Shown here: in pieces, positions 46,709-53,495 of the stretch | Numbering within the stretch: the stretch's first letter is position 1 | Layout of the letters: each line of letters begins with the position of its first letter | NCBI RefSeq assembly: GCF_014697125.1 | Contig: NZ_JACJRG010000041.1 | Span: forward strand, 1-53,495 | Length of the DNA stretch: 53,495 nt | Direction of reading: 5' to 3' | DNA from: Anabaena minutissima FACHB-250 | GTDB lineage: Bacteria > Cyanobacteriota > Cyanobacteriia > Cyanobacteriales > Nostocaceae | The notes under the pieces: model-generated | Told to the model about the DNA's origin: nothing | The model's input: the letters and a program-made list of their open reading frames with translations, nothing else | Databases searched by the model: none | Made by a program: the position numbers and the translations under genes

Positions 46709-47442
46709 TATGCCCACCTCACAGTTGCTATACAATCGGTTGCTGTAGCGGCAGTGTAAGTAAGTCTAGTTGTGCTAAATCCCCAACTTATTCCAGTTGT
46801 TAAGACAATTCCATTACCCCCGATAATATCTTGACCTAGTAGTAACAGGCTGTCGTCTGGAGGGACAGGGAAAGACCTGACTGGAACATCATTTAAAGAA
46901 GGGGAGGTCGTTTGATTAAATATTTGAAAATATCTTGTGCTGCTACTTGAATTACTAACAGTAATCGCGTAAATATTTCCTGCGCTATCTTTTAAATTAG
47001 CCCCCGAACTTGTACCTAAATAAGCTGCGATAGTACCAGGGGGCATGAAGCGATCGCTTATCAGTTTCCAAATTGCAGAAAGCCATCCCCTAACTCCCGC
47101 ACCCCCAGATGGGATAGCTACCCCAGTAATTTCAGTTCCCGCGTCCTGGGTAGGGATGGGGTTGCCTTCATCATTAGATATTTCTAGGTTAGCGACATCG
47201 ACCTTGAAGCGATCGCCTACCAAGGCAGAAGGCAAGCGATCCAGTACCTCTTGTAAGGATATTTCCGTTGCTCCACCGGATGGGCTAGAACCACCTCCGT
47301 TTAGCAGATAAGTAATATAAAAAAGCGTCGCCAAAGGTACTTCTGGCGGTAAGTCGGGTCTTTGAGATAGTTGACTCGTTTTTATGATTAAATTAGTTAG
47401 CGACTGCTGATATTCTTCGAGTGCATCCTGTATTTCAGTCAT
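46708..47442 (-). CDS. Tail/baseplate accessory protein
   Basis: 244 residues. A helical N-terminus (IQDALEEYQQSLTNLIIKTSQ) and Gly/Ser-rich linker precede a beta-rich C-terminal domain. It is coupled to both neighbours (ATGA upstream, TAATG downstream). Likely a fibre connector. Confidence 0.6.
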   Translation of the reverse strand: MTEIQDALEEYQQSLTNLIIKTSQLSQRPDLPPEVPLATLFYITYLLNGGGSSPSGGATEISLQEVLDRLPSALVGDRFKVDVANLEISNDEGNPIPTQDAGTEITGVAIPSGGAGVRGWLSAIWKLISDRFMPPGTIAAYLGTSSGANLKDSAGNIYAITVSNSSSSTRYFQIFNQTTSPSLNDVPVRSFPVPPDDSLLLLGQDIIGGNGIVLTTGISWGFSTTRLTYTAATATDCIATVRWA

Positions 47443-47909
47443 GGCGAAAAATATTGATTATTAATACGATTACTTTCTGATTGAAACTGAACTTTAATAT
47501 CTAATTCAAAAATTAAAAGCCAATCACTATTTTTATGTTCAGCGATTGATACACTACCAGATGGTTCAACTAATTCAATATCTTGGTGCAAGCAGTTAGG
47601 AGCTTGTAACTCAAAAAGCATTTGATTTAATAGAGTTTCCGCCTCACCTCTTGGCAATAGGTCGTATTGATAGGAAGAATCGAAACGGTAGATTACTTGA
47701 AATGGGATTGTAGTTTCTACAAGGATTAACCTATCTTGCCCCCATCCTTTGTTATCAAAATTAATATCTAAAGCTGGTTTATCTAGTCCAATTGATGTGG
47801 GGCGATCGCTATCTTGAATACTGTCAGGTAAGCCCAGCCCCCATCTATCAATTCTTAGTTTGGTTGCTAGCCAGGCTTTGAGAATGGCTCTTAATTCCCC
47901 AATGTTCAT
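47439..47909 (-). CDS. Putative tail completion protein
   Basis: 156 residues. The N-terminal helix (IGELRAILKAWLATKLRID) followed by beta-rich segments (LILVETTIPFQVIYRFD) resembles minor tail or tail-completion proteins. Assignment rests on order and size. It overlaps both neighbours by four bases. Confidence 0.5.
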   Translation of the reverse strand: MNIGELRAILKAWLATKLRIDRWGLGLPDSIQDSDRPTSIGLDKPALDINFDNKGWGQDRLILVETTIPFQVIYRFDSSYQYDLLPRGEAETLLNQMLFELQAPNCLHQDIELVEPSGSVSIAEHKNSDWLLIFELDIKVQFQSESNRINNQYFSP

Positions 47910-48307
47910 TCATTTTCTAAAGTAATATCACCTTCAATTTTAAATTTCCCTTTCTCTAGCGTTCGCACTGAAATAGGTGAAGTAGTCGTCATTTGAATGT
48001 CATAAAAAAGCTCATCACCATCCATTAGTGATTCAGTATCACTAGAGGCGATCGCTATTGCTGCCTCAATTACGTTGGGGTTAAGCGCGGTAATTGTAAT
48101 TCCGCCATCAACAGCACTGCTTTTTTGAATAATTGCGCTAGTGTCGGAGTCTGCAATGCTAGCTTTAGCTGTGAATTTAAAGCCAAAATTATCAGGGCTT
48201 AAACTTTGTCCTGAAATCCTGACTCTGATGGTTTCTGTGTCACCACGCATAAAAGTGGAGTTTTTTACCCCACCACTATTTGAATCTTTAGTAATTACTG
48301 CTCTCAT
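47906..48307 (-). CDS. BppU-like baseplate/tail protein
   Basis: 133 residues. MRGDTETIRVRISGQSLSP followed by FKFTAKASIADSD and the closing strand TLEKGKFKIEGDI is the immunoglobulin-like N-domain of BppU-type baseplate proteins. ATG 48307 shares a base with the upstream stop (TGATG). Confidence 0.7.
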   Translation of the reverse strand: MRAVITKDSNSGGVKNSTFMRGDTETIRVRISGQSLSPDNFGFKFTAKASIADSDTSAIIQKSSAVDGGITITALNPNVIEAAIAIASSDTESLMDGDELFYDIQMTTTSPISVRTLEKGKFKIEGDITLENE

Positions 48308-49005
48308 CAATAAACGTCCGGTTCAACAATAAATTTATTTGTCTCTAATGTGTAAACTTCGTCCGCTAATTTATCTACAATTTCTACTGTGTAGAACAGG
48401 ACTTTACGCCCATTAAGTCCAGAGGTGTTGTGTGGATAAATAACAATTTGTGCTGTTAATTTTTGGGTACTGCCAATCCCGGATTCATAGGGTGAAATAT
48501 CAGTTACTTCAATATCGCCCTGAGTAAGCTGGTTGGTTTTTAAAAATAGAGTATTACCGCCAATATCCTCTTTAACAGCAAAGACTATCTCTGGTTCAGT
48601 CGGGAAATCCCCAATAGCAATTAGTTGAATAATTGTGGTGTCACCCCGCCGCAAGACTGCATTGGCTAGCGGTGTTTCACCTGTACTTTTGAGGATAGTT
48701 AACTGTCCCGTGGGTGGTAGTGGAAGATTACGCCGCCGCAAGGACAGCATTGCCACATCATCTTTACTATCAGTGTCGATATCAAGAATCATGGCGCGTT
48801 TACTAGAAGCGATCGCCTGCGTTTCTTCGTTGTTTTGGGAAACAGTGGAGGTAATTGATCCAGCTAAATTGGTGATTGCAGTGTGGGCAAAACTATTAAT
48901 ATTAATCTTGCCCTCAACACTGCTTTTGAAATTAACGCTGAGGACTTCGGAAAGTTCGGCGTTAAAGTCAGAAAATACCCTACCTGTTAGACTTACTCTT
49001 GCCAT
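48307..49005 (-). CDS. BppU-like tail protein
   Basis: 232 residues. The C-terminal half (RRGDTTIIQLIAIGDFPTEP...VFAVKEDIGGN...EVYTLETNKFIVEPD) is a second copy of the BppU-like domain found in the next gene. The N-terminal 100 residues contain the fibre-like AITNLAGSITSTVSQNN. Two adjacent copies suggest duplication. Confidence 0.65.
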   Translation of the reverse strand: MARVSLTGRVFSDFNAELSEVLSVNFKSSVEGKININSFAHTAITNLAGSITSTVSQNNEETQAIASSKRAMILDIDTDSKDDVAMLSLRRRNLPLPPTGQLTILKSTGETPLANAVLRRGDTTIIQLIAIGDFPTEPEIVFAVKEDIGGNTLFLKTNQLTQGDIEVTDISPYESGIGSTQKLTAQIVIYPHNTSGLNGRKVLFYTVEIVDKLADEVYTLETNKFIVEPDVY

Positions 49006-49006
49006 A

Positions 49007-49789
49007 TCAAGCCTTAATAACTAGGTTTCCAGGAGAGATATAGAGTTTATCCTTGCGGTAAATAGCTCTCCGGGTAAGGGGTGCTTTCCACAGTACATTA
49101 CCGCTATCATCCTTAATCGCAAAACCAGCTATTTCAGGTAAATCAACCTCTGGCTTGGGAAATTCAATTACCTGGGAATTGACGATCGCCCTTCCACTTG
49201 GTTCGTCCCAGTAAGTATCGTCACAGGGAATCATGGGGAATTCATAACCAGCAACACTAATTTCCTGGATGGTGTCGTTATCTGTCGGCGGGGAAGAAAG
49301 CAAAGCTACCTGCACAAATGGCGGCGGCGCAATGCTTACACCCCGTAGTACATCCAATCTCTTATTAGCCCAGTAGGTGGATGAATACTGCTTACGTAGA
49401 GACTTGGAGATAATTAAATTCCCAATATCAAAATAAGGCGGATCACCAATACCGATGATTTTGGTAATTTCATTAGTGCCGAAGTACCAAAGGTTGCTGT
49501 CAGTATCAGTTATTGCCACTCCTATGGGGGTATCCCACGCAGTAGTGGGATTAGCAAATTCCAGTTCTGCAACGTTGGCGATTTCACGATTACTAGCATT
49601 TCCCCAGTGGGTAGTAAGCAAAGAAAAGGGAGCGTAGCCAGTACCAGCAACGGGGGTGTAGCTCCCTGTGGCACTGGGTACGTCTTTAGTAAGGTTAAGC
49701 CTCAGCCCTCCACTGGGATAAGCAAAGGTTTCGCCTCGGAGGATAGAAAGTTCTTTATGAGCAAGATATTCTGATTGACCTTCAGCCAT
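49007..49789 (-). CDS. Phage tail fibre-like protein with duplicated domain
   Basis: 260 residues. LNLTKDVPSATGSYTPVAGTGY, ELEFANPTTAWDTPIGVAITD, and later QEISVAGYEFPMIPCDDTYW with FAIKDDSGNVLWKAPLTRRAIYRKDKLYISPGNLVI are the conserved parts of a known phage tail protein family (GxxxNxxxVxFPxATxxWGxVxxxxIxD...G). Two related units are visible. Confidence 0.75.
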   Translation of the reverse strand: MAEGQSEYLAHKELSILRGETFAYPSGGLRLNLTKDVPSATGSYTPVAGTGYAPFSLLTTHWGNASNREIANVAELEFANPTTAWDTPIGVAITDTDSNLWYFGTNEITKIIGIGDPPYFDIGNLIISKSLRKQYSSTYWANKRLDVLRGVSIAPPPFVQVALLSSPPTDNDTIQEISVAGYEFPMIPCDDTYWDEPSGRAIVNSQVIEFPKPEVDLPEIAGFAIKDDSGNVLWKAPLTRRAIYRKDKLYISPGNLVIKA

Positions 49790-50205
49790 TAGACTTGCTC
49801 CGTCGCAGGTTGTTCTTCAGTGATGGGAGGATTGAAGATCGCAGCAATTCTATTTACCGCTTCCTGTTGGGAAGTTAATTGCTCTTGTTGTTTTTGCAGA
49901 ATTTGGTCTATGACTTCGTTGGCTGTGGCTAAATCTATATCACCTTCATCTACCTGAGCAAGCAAGTTCTTGATTTGTTGATTTTGTTGCTCAATTAACT
50001 GAGCTTGTATTGCGTTAACGTCAGCTAGTTTCACCAAAGCTTCAGTTACTTGTGATGTTTCCGTAGTGATTGTTTCATTGATTTGGGCGATCGCCTCATC
50101 AGTGGTTTGCTGGTTTTGCAGAATTTGAGCCAATTTTTCTTGTAATTGCATATCTCTACTCGCTTGCTGTTGTAAAAATCCTTTAAGAAGAAAATCAAGA
50201 ATCAA
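49789..50205 (-). CDS. Coiled-coil tail-region protein
   Basis: 138 residues, almost wholly coiled coil and Gln-rich (LQEKLAQILQNQQTTDEAIAQ; KQQEQLTSQQEAVNRI). It could be a fibre stalk or assembly chaperone. The next ATG shares a base with its stop. Confidence 0.6.
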   Translation of the reverse strand: MILDFLLKGFLQQQASRDMQLQEKLAQILQNQQTTDEAIAQINETITTETSQVTEALVKLADVNAIQAQLIEQQNQQIKNLLAQVDEGDIDLATANEVIDQILQKQQEQLTSQQEAVNRIAAIFNPPITEEQPATEQV

Positions 50206-50208
50206 CTT

Positions 50209-50652
50209 CTAAACCCCCCTTCGCTCGTCTGGTCGCCTCCTCAAAATTAAATTCCAAGTCAAGGGCAATTCTTCAATACTGACAAACTCAGCTTCAAATC
50301 CCCCGACGATCCGATCTAGAAGCAGTCCAGCATCAATAAAGTAAGAAATACCTGTGCCAACAATCCACTCACGAGGATAGCGGCGACTAACGCCAGATAC
50401 CTGCAAATCATCAATTTTGATTTGTTGATTGGTATTGAAGGCTTGAGCAAGGCTTGGTGGTACGCGGTCAATAATAGGCTTGGGGTCAACTTCTAAATAC
50501 CCAGTCTTACCTTTCTCTCGTCGTTGGATGATGAGCGATCGCGCCGTGGGAATACCAAAAGCACCAGCCAAAGGAGCAATGCGATCGCGTAGGGTAATCA
50601 TCTGCTCAACGTAGGTGGTTTTGGGGCGAGTGTCTTGAGTAAGTTCTTCCAC
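50209..50652 (-). CDS. Head-tail connector/completion candidate
   Basis: 147 residues from GTG 50652 (TAGTG with the upstream stop); the frame's upstream start would overlap the DUF4054 gene. Mixed alpha/beta, with ISYFIDAGLLLDRIVGGFEAEFV and basic ends. Gene order next to DUF4054 suggests a neck or minor tail protein. No domain recognised. Confidence 0.55.
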   Translation of the reverse strand: MEELTQDTRPKTTYVEQMITLRDRIAPLAGAFGIPTARSLIIQRREKGKTGYLEVDPKPIIDRVPPSLAQAFNTNQQIKIDDLQVSGVSRRYPREWIVGTGISYFIDAGLLLDRIVGGFEAEFVSIEELPLTWNLILRRRPDERRGV

Positions 50653-50984
50653 TAAATTACAAATCCACTTACTGAGAGGCTTTGCCGTAACTGCAAAAAC
50701 TGCTGTCCCCAAACAGTCCCAGTTAGCCAGCTATCAGAATCCATCCGGTTGCTTGCATCCCTACCTTTGGCATTCTGCACAGCATTAGCCGCGATCGCAC
50801 CTACTTGCAGCCACCGCATAGCTAGGGTATGGGCTGTAACCAAGGAAACTGCTTGATTGTGCCGAGAACCCCAAACCTCGATAGGACAGAAAGTAGCTGC
50901 CTCATTGATAACCGCTTGAATTTTGGGTTCATCAAGGGATTGGAATTCATCGTAATTAGCGAGGAACTGCGAAGGAGTGATCAA
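50652..50984 (-). CDS. DUF4054 / gp6-like head-tail connector
   Basis: 110 residues from TTG 50984 (GAGGAGG four bases upstream). ITPSQFLANYDEFQSLDEPKIQAVINEAA, VSLVTAHTLAMRWLQ and the C-terminal WGQQFLQLRQSL match the DUF4054 phage adaptor family. It forms the ring between portal and tail or completes the head. Confidence 0.8.
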   Translation of the reverse strand: MITPSQFLANYDEFQSLDEPKIQAVINEAATFCPIEVWGSRHNQAVSLVTAHTLAMRWLQVGAIAANAVQNAKGRDASNRMDSDSWLTGTVWGQQFLQLRQSLSVSGFVI

Positions 50985-51430
50985 ATTGCCTCCTCTTCCC
51001 CTGCTCCCTCTACCCCTTTACCTTCTTCAGGCGGTGGCACATTTACTTGAGGTGCATCAACCTTCATTTGGTCAGCGATCGCCTGTAATACCTTTGCTCG
51101 TTTTTCAATTTTCTGCCAGGCAGCAAGCAAGCTCATACTATAGGTTTTCTTGACGAGGGCGATCGCCTCTGCTTGATTTTTGGGAAGTGGGGGAACATCT
51201 AATCCTTGCTCGGTGGATGTTTTAGAAGGTCGAGAAATTACCCGAATTATCCCTTCTTCCACACAATTATCTATAACCCCTCCCAGTGCGGGGTGAGTAG
51301 TTAAATTCTCCCAATCAGATGAGTCATACGCTTTAACGCCAGGTACAAAAGTCACGTTTCCTGCAATCCACGGGCCAGAACGGGGAGGATAAAAGCGACT
51401 GGGGTTGTATTCGATGAGAACTTGAGACAC
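50981..51430 (-). CDS. Virion-region hypothetical protein with low-complexity tail
   Basis: 149 residues from GTG 51430. The N-terminal half (YPPRSGPWIAGNVTFVPGVKAYDS) is globular; the C-terminus is Glu/Gly-rich (PPPEEGKGVEGAGEEEAI), encoded by a G-rich heptamer-like stretch (about 50990-51026) that resembles an STRR insertion. Located between capsid and connector, it may be a head-completion protein. Confidence 0.6.
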   Translation of the reverse strand: MSQVLIEYNPSRFYPPRSGPWIAGNVTFVPGVKAYDSSDWENLTTHPALGGVIDNCVEEGIIRVISRPSKTSTEQGLDVPPLPKNQAEAIALVKKTYSMSLLAAWQKIEKRAKVLQAIADQMKVDAPQVNVPPPEEGKGVEGAGEEEAI

Positions 51431-52335
51431 TATAGCCCCTCCACAATTACAGCACTTAATTCTTGAATCATCGTCACACCCGCAAAGCGTTCGTGGCAGT
51501 AAATTACAACTTCCTTGCCGCTATCGTCAGGGGGAAGTTGTTCAAAATCGCTGGGGATGTTGAGGGTAACGTATTCGGGATCTCTCACGAAGAAGATCAT
51601 CACGTTTGATCCGTTAATTCCTGCCCCCTCGCACTGGGAACACCAGTCCACAAAACTGATGTTAGGATTGGCTTTGCGGAATAGCTCCATCAGGAAGGTG
51701 TCAGACTGCTCTGAGCGAGATGTCGATGCCAAGAAACCATGATCTTCTTTGGTCATTAAGCAACCCGTCACCTCAAACTCGCTTAAATACCAAGGAATTC
51801 TTGCCCAATAATTTAGTCGGTCAAGCTTGGTTTGATTTGATACGGTTGAATCGGTGATACGAATATCGCTTAATACCCTTGGAGTGGTGGGGTAGGTGAG
51901 TAATCCTTTGATATCGGAATTAGGATCACCGAGATAAGCTAATTGATTCTCGGTTTTCAGAATGAATCGTTTAGCCGCCATAGCCTTGCGATCGGTTAGA
52001 TCGCGCCCCGCCATTGCTGCCGAGCGAACTTCTTGGAAGTTGTAGCCATAGCTGTCACCTATAGGGCGCACTTCCACTCGCACACGTTTAGCAACTGCAT
52101 CTACGCGTGGCCAATCATCAGAGTAGGAATTAATAATTTTCGCCATCCCCACCTCTTCATACATATCATGGGAGATGGTTTCAGCACCTGGGCCACCTTC
52201 ACGGGAAATAGGGATGTGAAGTCGGCATTTGTACTCAGGGATTTTCTTTTCGTAAACCTGAGCGCGGACGTGTTCAAGCTGGTTCTCTAAAAAGGCGGTT
52301 TCGCCCTCATCTAAAACTTGGCGGATTGTTGACAT
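51430..52335 (-). CDS. Major capsid protein (DUF2184 type)
   Basis: 301 residues. FLENQLEHVRAQVYEKKIPEYKCRLHIPI, PGAETISHDMYEEVGMAKIINSYSDDWPRV, DSYGYNFQEVRSAAMAGRDLTDRKAMAAKRF and FEQLPPDDSGKEVVIYCHERFAGV follow the DUF2184 major capsid family, which has an HK97-like fold. It forms the icosahedral shell. No scaffold or protease part is fused. Position next to a cement protein and DUF4054 supports the call. Confidence 0.88.
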   Translation of the reverse strand: MSTIRQVLDEGETAFLENQLEHVRAQVYEKKIPEYKCRLHIPISREGGPGAETISHDMYEEVGMAKIINSYSDDWPRVDAVAKRVRVEVRPIGDSYGYNFQEVRSAAMAGRDLTDRKAMAAKRFILKTENQLAYLGDPNSDIKGLLTYPTTPRVLSDIRITDSTVSNQTKLDRLNYWARIPWYLSEFEVTGCLMTKEDHGFLASTSRSEQSDTFLMELFRKANPNISFVDWCSQCEGAGINGSNVMIFFVRDPEYVTLNIPSDFEQLPPDDSGKEVVIYCHERFAGVTMIQELSAVIVEGL

Positions 52336-52412
52336 AAGTGAGTGATGGGTGATGTTAGCGGTAGCGGGGCGTGAGCAGTGTAATGAGTAATGAGCGGGGA
52401 TTCACTACTCAG

Positions 52413-53222
52413 TTAGGTTGTAACTTCAAAGGTTTCTGTGCCGTTGAGTAATAACTCAGCTATCCCAGTCCCGCCGGTTATCCATTTAGCACCGATGAGC
52501 TTGACTAACCCCGTACCAGATGCGCCTGCAAAACCACCGATGAGTGTAAATTCTCCGCTTGTTGCTTGGCGGACGAAGACTTCGGAGTTAGCGGTGACGG
52601 TTCCTTCTACAGAAACCCACACGCTCCCAAGTTGTACTACGCTCATAGGTTCGGTATGGCGATACTCGGCTTTGTATAGACCTGTATCGGGGTAATACTG
52701 CTGAGACTTATGACTGTGCAAAGTCACTCCTAAGAATATTTGTTCGTCATCTGTGGGGAGTCGTGCCACGCCTTCAGCGTCGGTAGTAGCTCGTGCTACT
52801 GCCAAACCAAATCCAATAGGGGAAGAATTAGCGGCCGCCGTAGTAGAGGCGATCGCATACCCAGTTCCCCCATCAGCAATTGATACGTCAAAGGGTACAC
52901 CGGGGTAGCCAGTGATTGTAAAAGTGCCTGCACCTGTGGAACGAGCAGTTGCGCCTAAACCAGCAAGGTTAATTTCGGCAATCAATCCATCACGAATGGT
53001 TGTTGCTGTGGCACTTGCGGCGGAAGTGTGGGTAACAGCGATACCGTCAACTATTACTGTGTAGTCGGTGCTGTTCGCTGCTGTACCTACCGTTACAGTA
53101 TTTACCTGCCTCACCTGGTTGGAGGCATTATTTAAAGTAGCGATACCCCCAGGGATACGGCGTGAGCCTTGCATTCCTGGTATCGCTGCGGCTGATTCAA
53201 TTCTGTCAATAGATGGGGGCAT
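52413..53222 (-). CDS. Capsid decoration/cement-like protein
   Basis: 269 residues from ATG 53222; codons further upstream run into STRR repeats and are unlikely to be translated. The ends match structural cement proteins (GMQGSRRIPGGIATL ... VVQLGSVWVSVEGTVTANSEVFVR ... LIGAKWITGGTGIAELLLNG). A ~100-residue beta domain (VNTVTVGTAANSTDYTVIVDG) is inserted after the N-terminus, making it longer than the simple family. Likely decorates the capsid surface. Confidence 0.75.
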   Translation of the reverse strand: MPPSIDRIESAAAIPGMQGSRRIPGGIATLNNASNQVRQVNTVTVGTAANSTDYTVIVDGIAVTHTSAASATATTIRDGLIAEINLAGLGATARSTGAGTFTITGYPGVPFDVSIADGGTGYAIASTTAAANSSPIGFGLAVARATTDAEGVARLPTDDEQIFLGVTLHSHKSQQYYPDTGLYKAEYRHTEPMSVVQLGSVWVSVEGTVTANSEVFVRQATSGEFTLIGGFAGASGTGLVKLIGAKWITGGTGIAELLLNGTETFEVTT

Positions 53223-53384
53223 AAGAAGGCAGAAGTTCGGAGGCAGAAGGCAGAAGGTTGGTTTATTCGCTTGTAGCGATAACTTTCGGCTGTCTTGAAA
53301 ACTGCTCCTCTTTTCCTCTTGGAAAAAGACTGCATTTTTCGCAACTGAGAGCAAAGACACATTTCCTTCTGCCTTCTGCCTTCT
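53223..53384. repeat. Inverted STRR repeats in the intergenic region
   Basis: GAAGGCA-type heptamers (AAGAAGGCAGAAG at 53223-53235, AGGCAGAAGGCAGAAGG at 53241-53257) face their inverse CCTTCTGCCTTCTGCCTTCT at 53365-53384, so the region can fold into a long hairpin. This is a known repeat class of Nostoc-type genomes. The rest of 53223-53495 shows no convincing gene. Confidence 0.75.
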
Positions 53385-53495
53385 GACTTGAAAATCAAAC
53401 TTTGGCTAAAAACCAAGAAGGATATGTGGCTGAAGTCGTTCAATGACGACAGCCTAAACTGAAACATTAATTGTGGGTCTAATTTGCAACTGGAA

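Larger units (their letters stand above)
1108..53495. mobile_element. Prophage or phage-plasmid inserted in comM (left ~52 kb; right end outside window)
   Basis: Everything right of the comM break belongs to one gene-dense, operon-organised element. It has phage replication, DNA modification, regulatory and virion genes (DUF2184 capsid, cement, DUF4054 connector, BppU-like and fibre proteins) mixed with plasmid-like genes (Rep_1-like protein, HerA/VirD4-like ATPase). No further host housekeeping gene appears up to 53495. Capsid genes at the right edge imply that terminase, portal and probably the integrase follow beyond it. The gp3-like protein at 17938 suggests a large serine integrase, but that is inference. 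Confidence 0.85.

Noticed and set aside
53223..53360. N-terminal extension of the cement protein and other ORFs in 53132-53467
   Set aside because: They translate the STRR heptamers (CLLPPNFCLL-like peptides) and conflict with the real cement gene start at 53222.
1..53495. The many GCGATCGC octamers as a special signal
   Set aside because: These are HIP1 sites, spread through most cyanobacterial genomes including this one, in host and element parts alike.

Overview
The DNA looks like that of a filamentous, probably Nostoc/Anabaena-type cyanobacterium. It is packed with the HIP1 octamer GCGATCGC, starts with the 5' end of psbA (photosystem II D1), and carries heptanucleotide STRR repeats typical of that group. 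Only the first ~1.1 kb is ordinary chromosome: partial psbA (1-182, minus), a HIT-family hydrolase (354-704, minus) and the first ~112 codons of comM/yifB (772-1107, plus). comM then stops matching its family at about position 1107, and everything to the right end is one large mobile element, read here as the left ~52 kb of a prophage or phage-plasmid inserted in comM. The comM 3' part, the other attachment site and any integrase are not in the window, so the right end of the element lies beyond 53495.

Layout: (a) 1274-12935, minus: a tightly overlapped early operon of small zinc-binding and unknown phage proteins, a replication module (replisome-organiser-like gene with an internal array of five GGATCA-NNN-TGATCC sites, plus a putative helicase loader), an N6-adenine methylase and a long coiled-coil protein. 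(b) 12936-15882: a control region with divergent promoters, three HTH regulators, an RHH protein and a PAS-domain protein. (c) 15883-30520, plus: a long second operon with a gp3-like candidate recombination directionality factor, DUF5131 and ASCH proteins, a C5-cytosine methylase overlapped by a second long reading frame, a plasmid-type Rep with a degenerate HUH motif, a HAD phosphatase, a small membrane/FHA/coiled-coil cluster, and a T4-Pnkp-like kinase-phosphatase; it closes with a good terminator at 30526-30565. (d) 30578-36550, minus: a GIY-YIG-like protein, then a plasmid-like membrane module centred on a membrane-anchored HerA/FtsK/VirD4-type ATPase with several tiny membrane proteins. 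(e) 36701-40003, plus: an RHH-like gene with its own operator and terminator, and a 906-residue tail-like protein. (f) 40000-53222, minus: virion genes. Read in transcription order, these run cement protein, DUF2184 major capsid, head-completion proteins, tail/baseplate proteins, fibres and, unexpectedly, a diiron ferritin-like protein.

How it fits together: capsid, connector and fibre genes show a virus. The lambda-O-like placement of iterons inside an initiator gene points to autonomous theta replication, while the Rep_1-like protein and the coupling-type ATPase are plasmid traits. The insertion splits a natural-transformation gene, so precise excision would restore comM, as for prophages in Listeria comK. 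No tRNA, rRNA or CRISPR array was seen, and no integrase, terminase, portal, tape measure or endolysin was recognised in the window. No gene-free stretch exceeds 300 bases.
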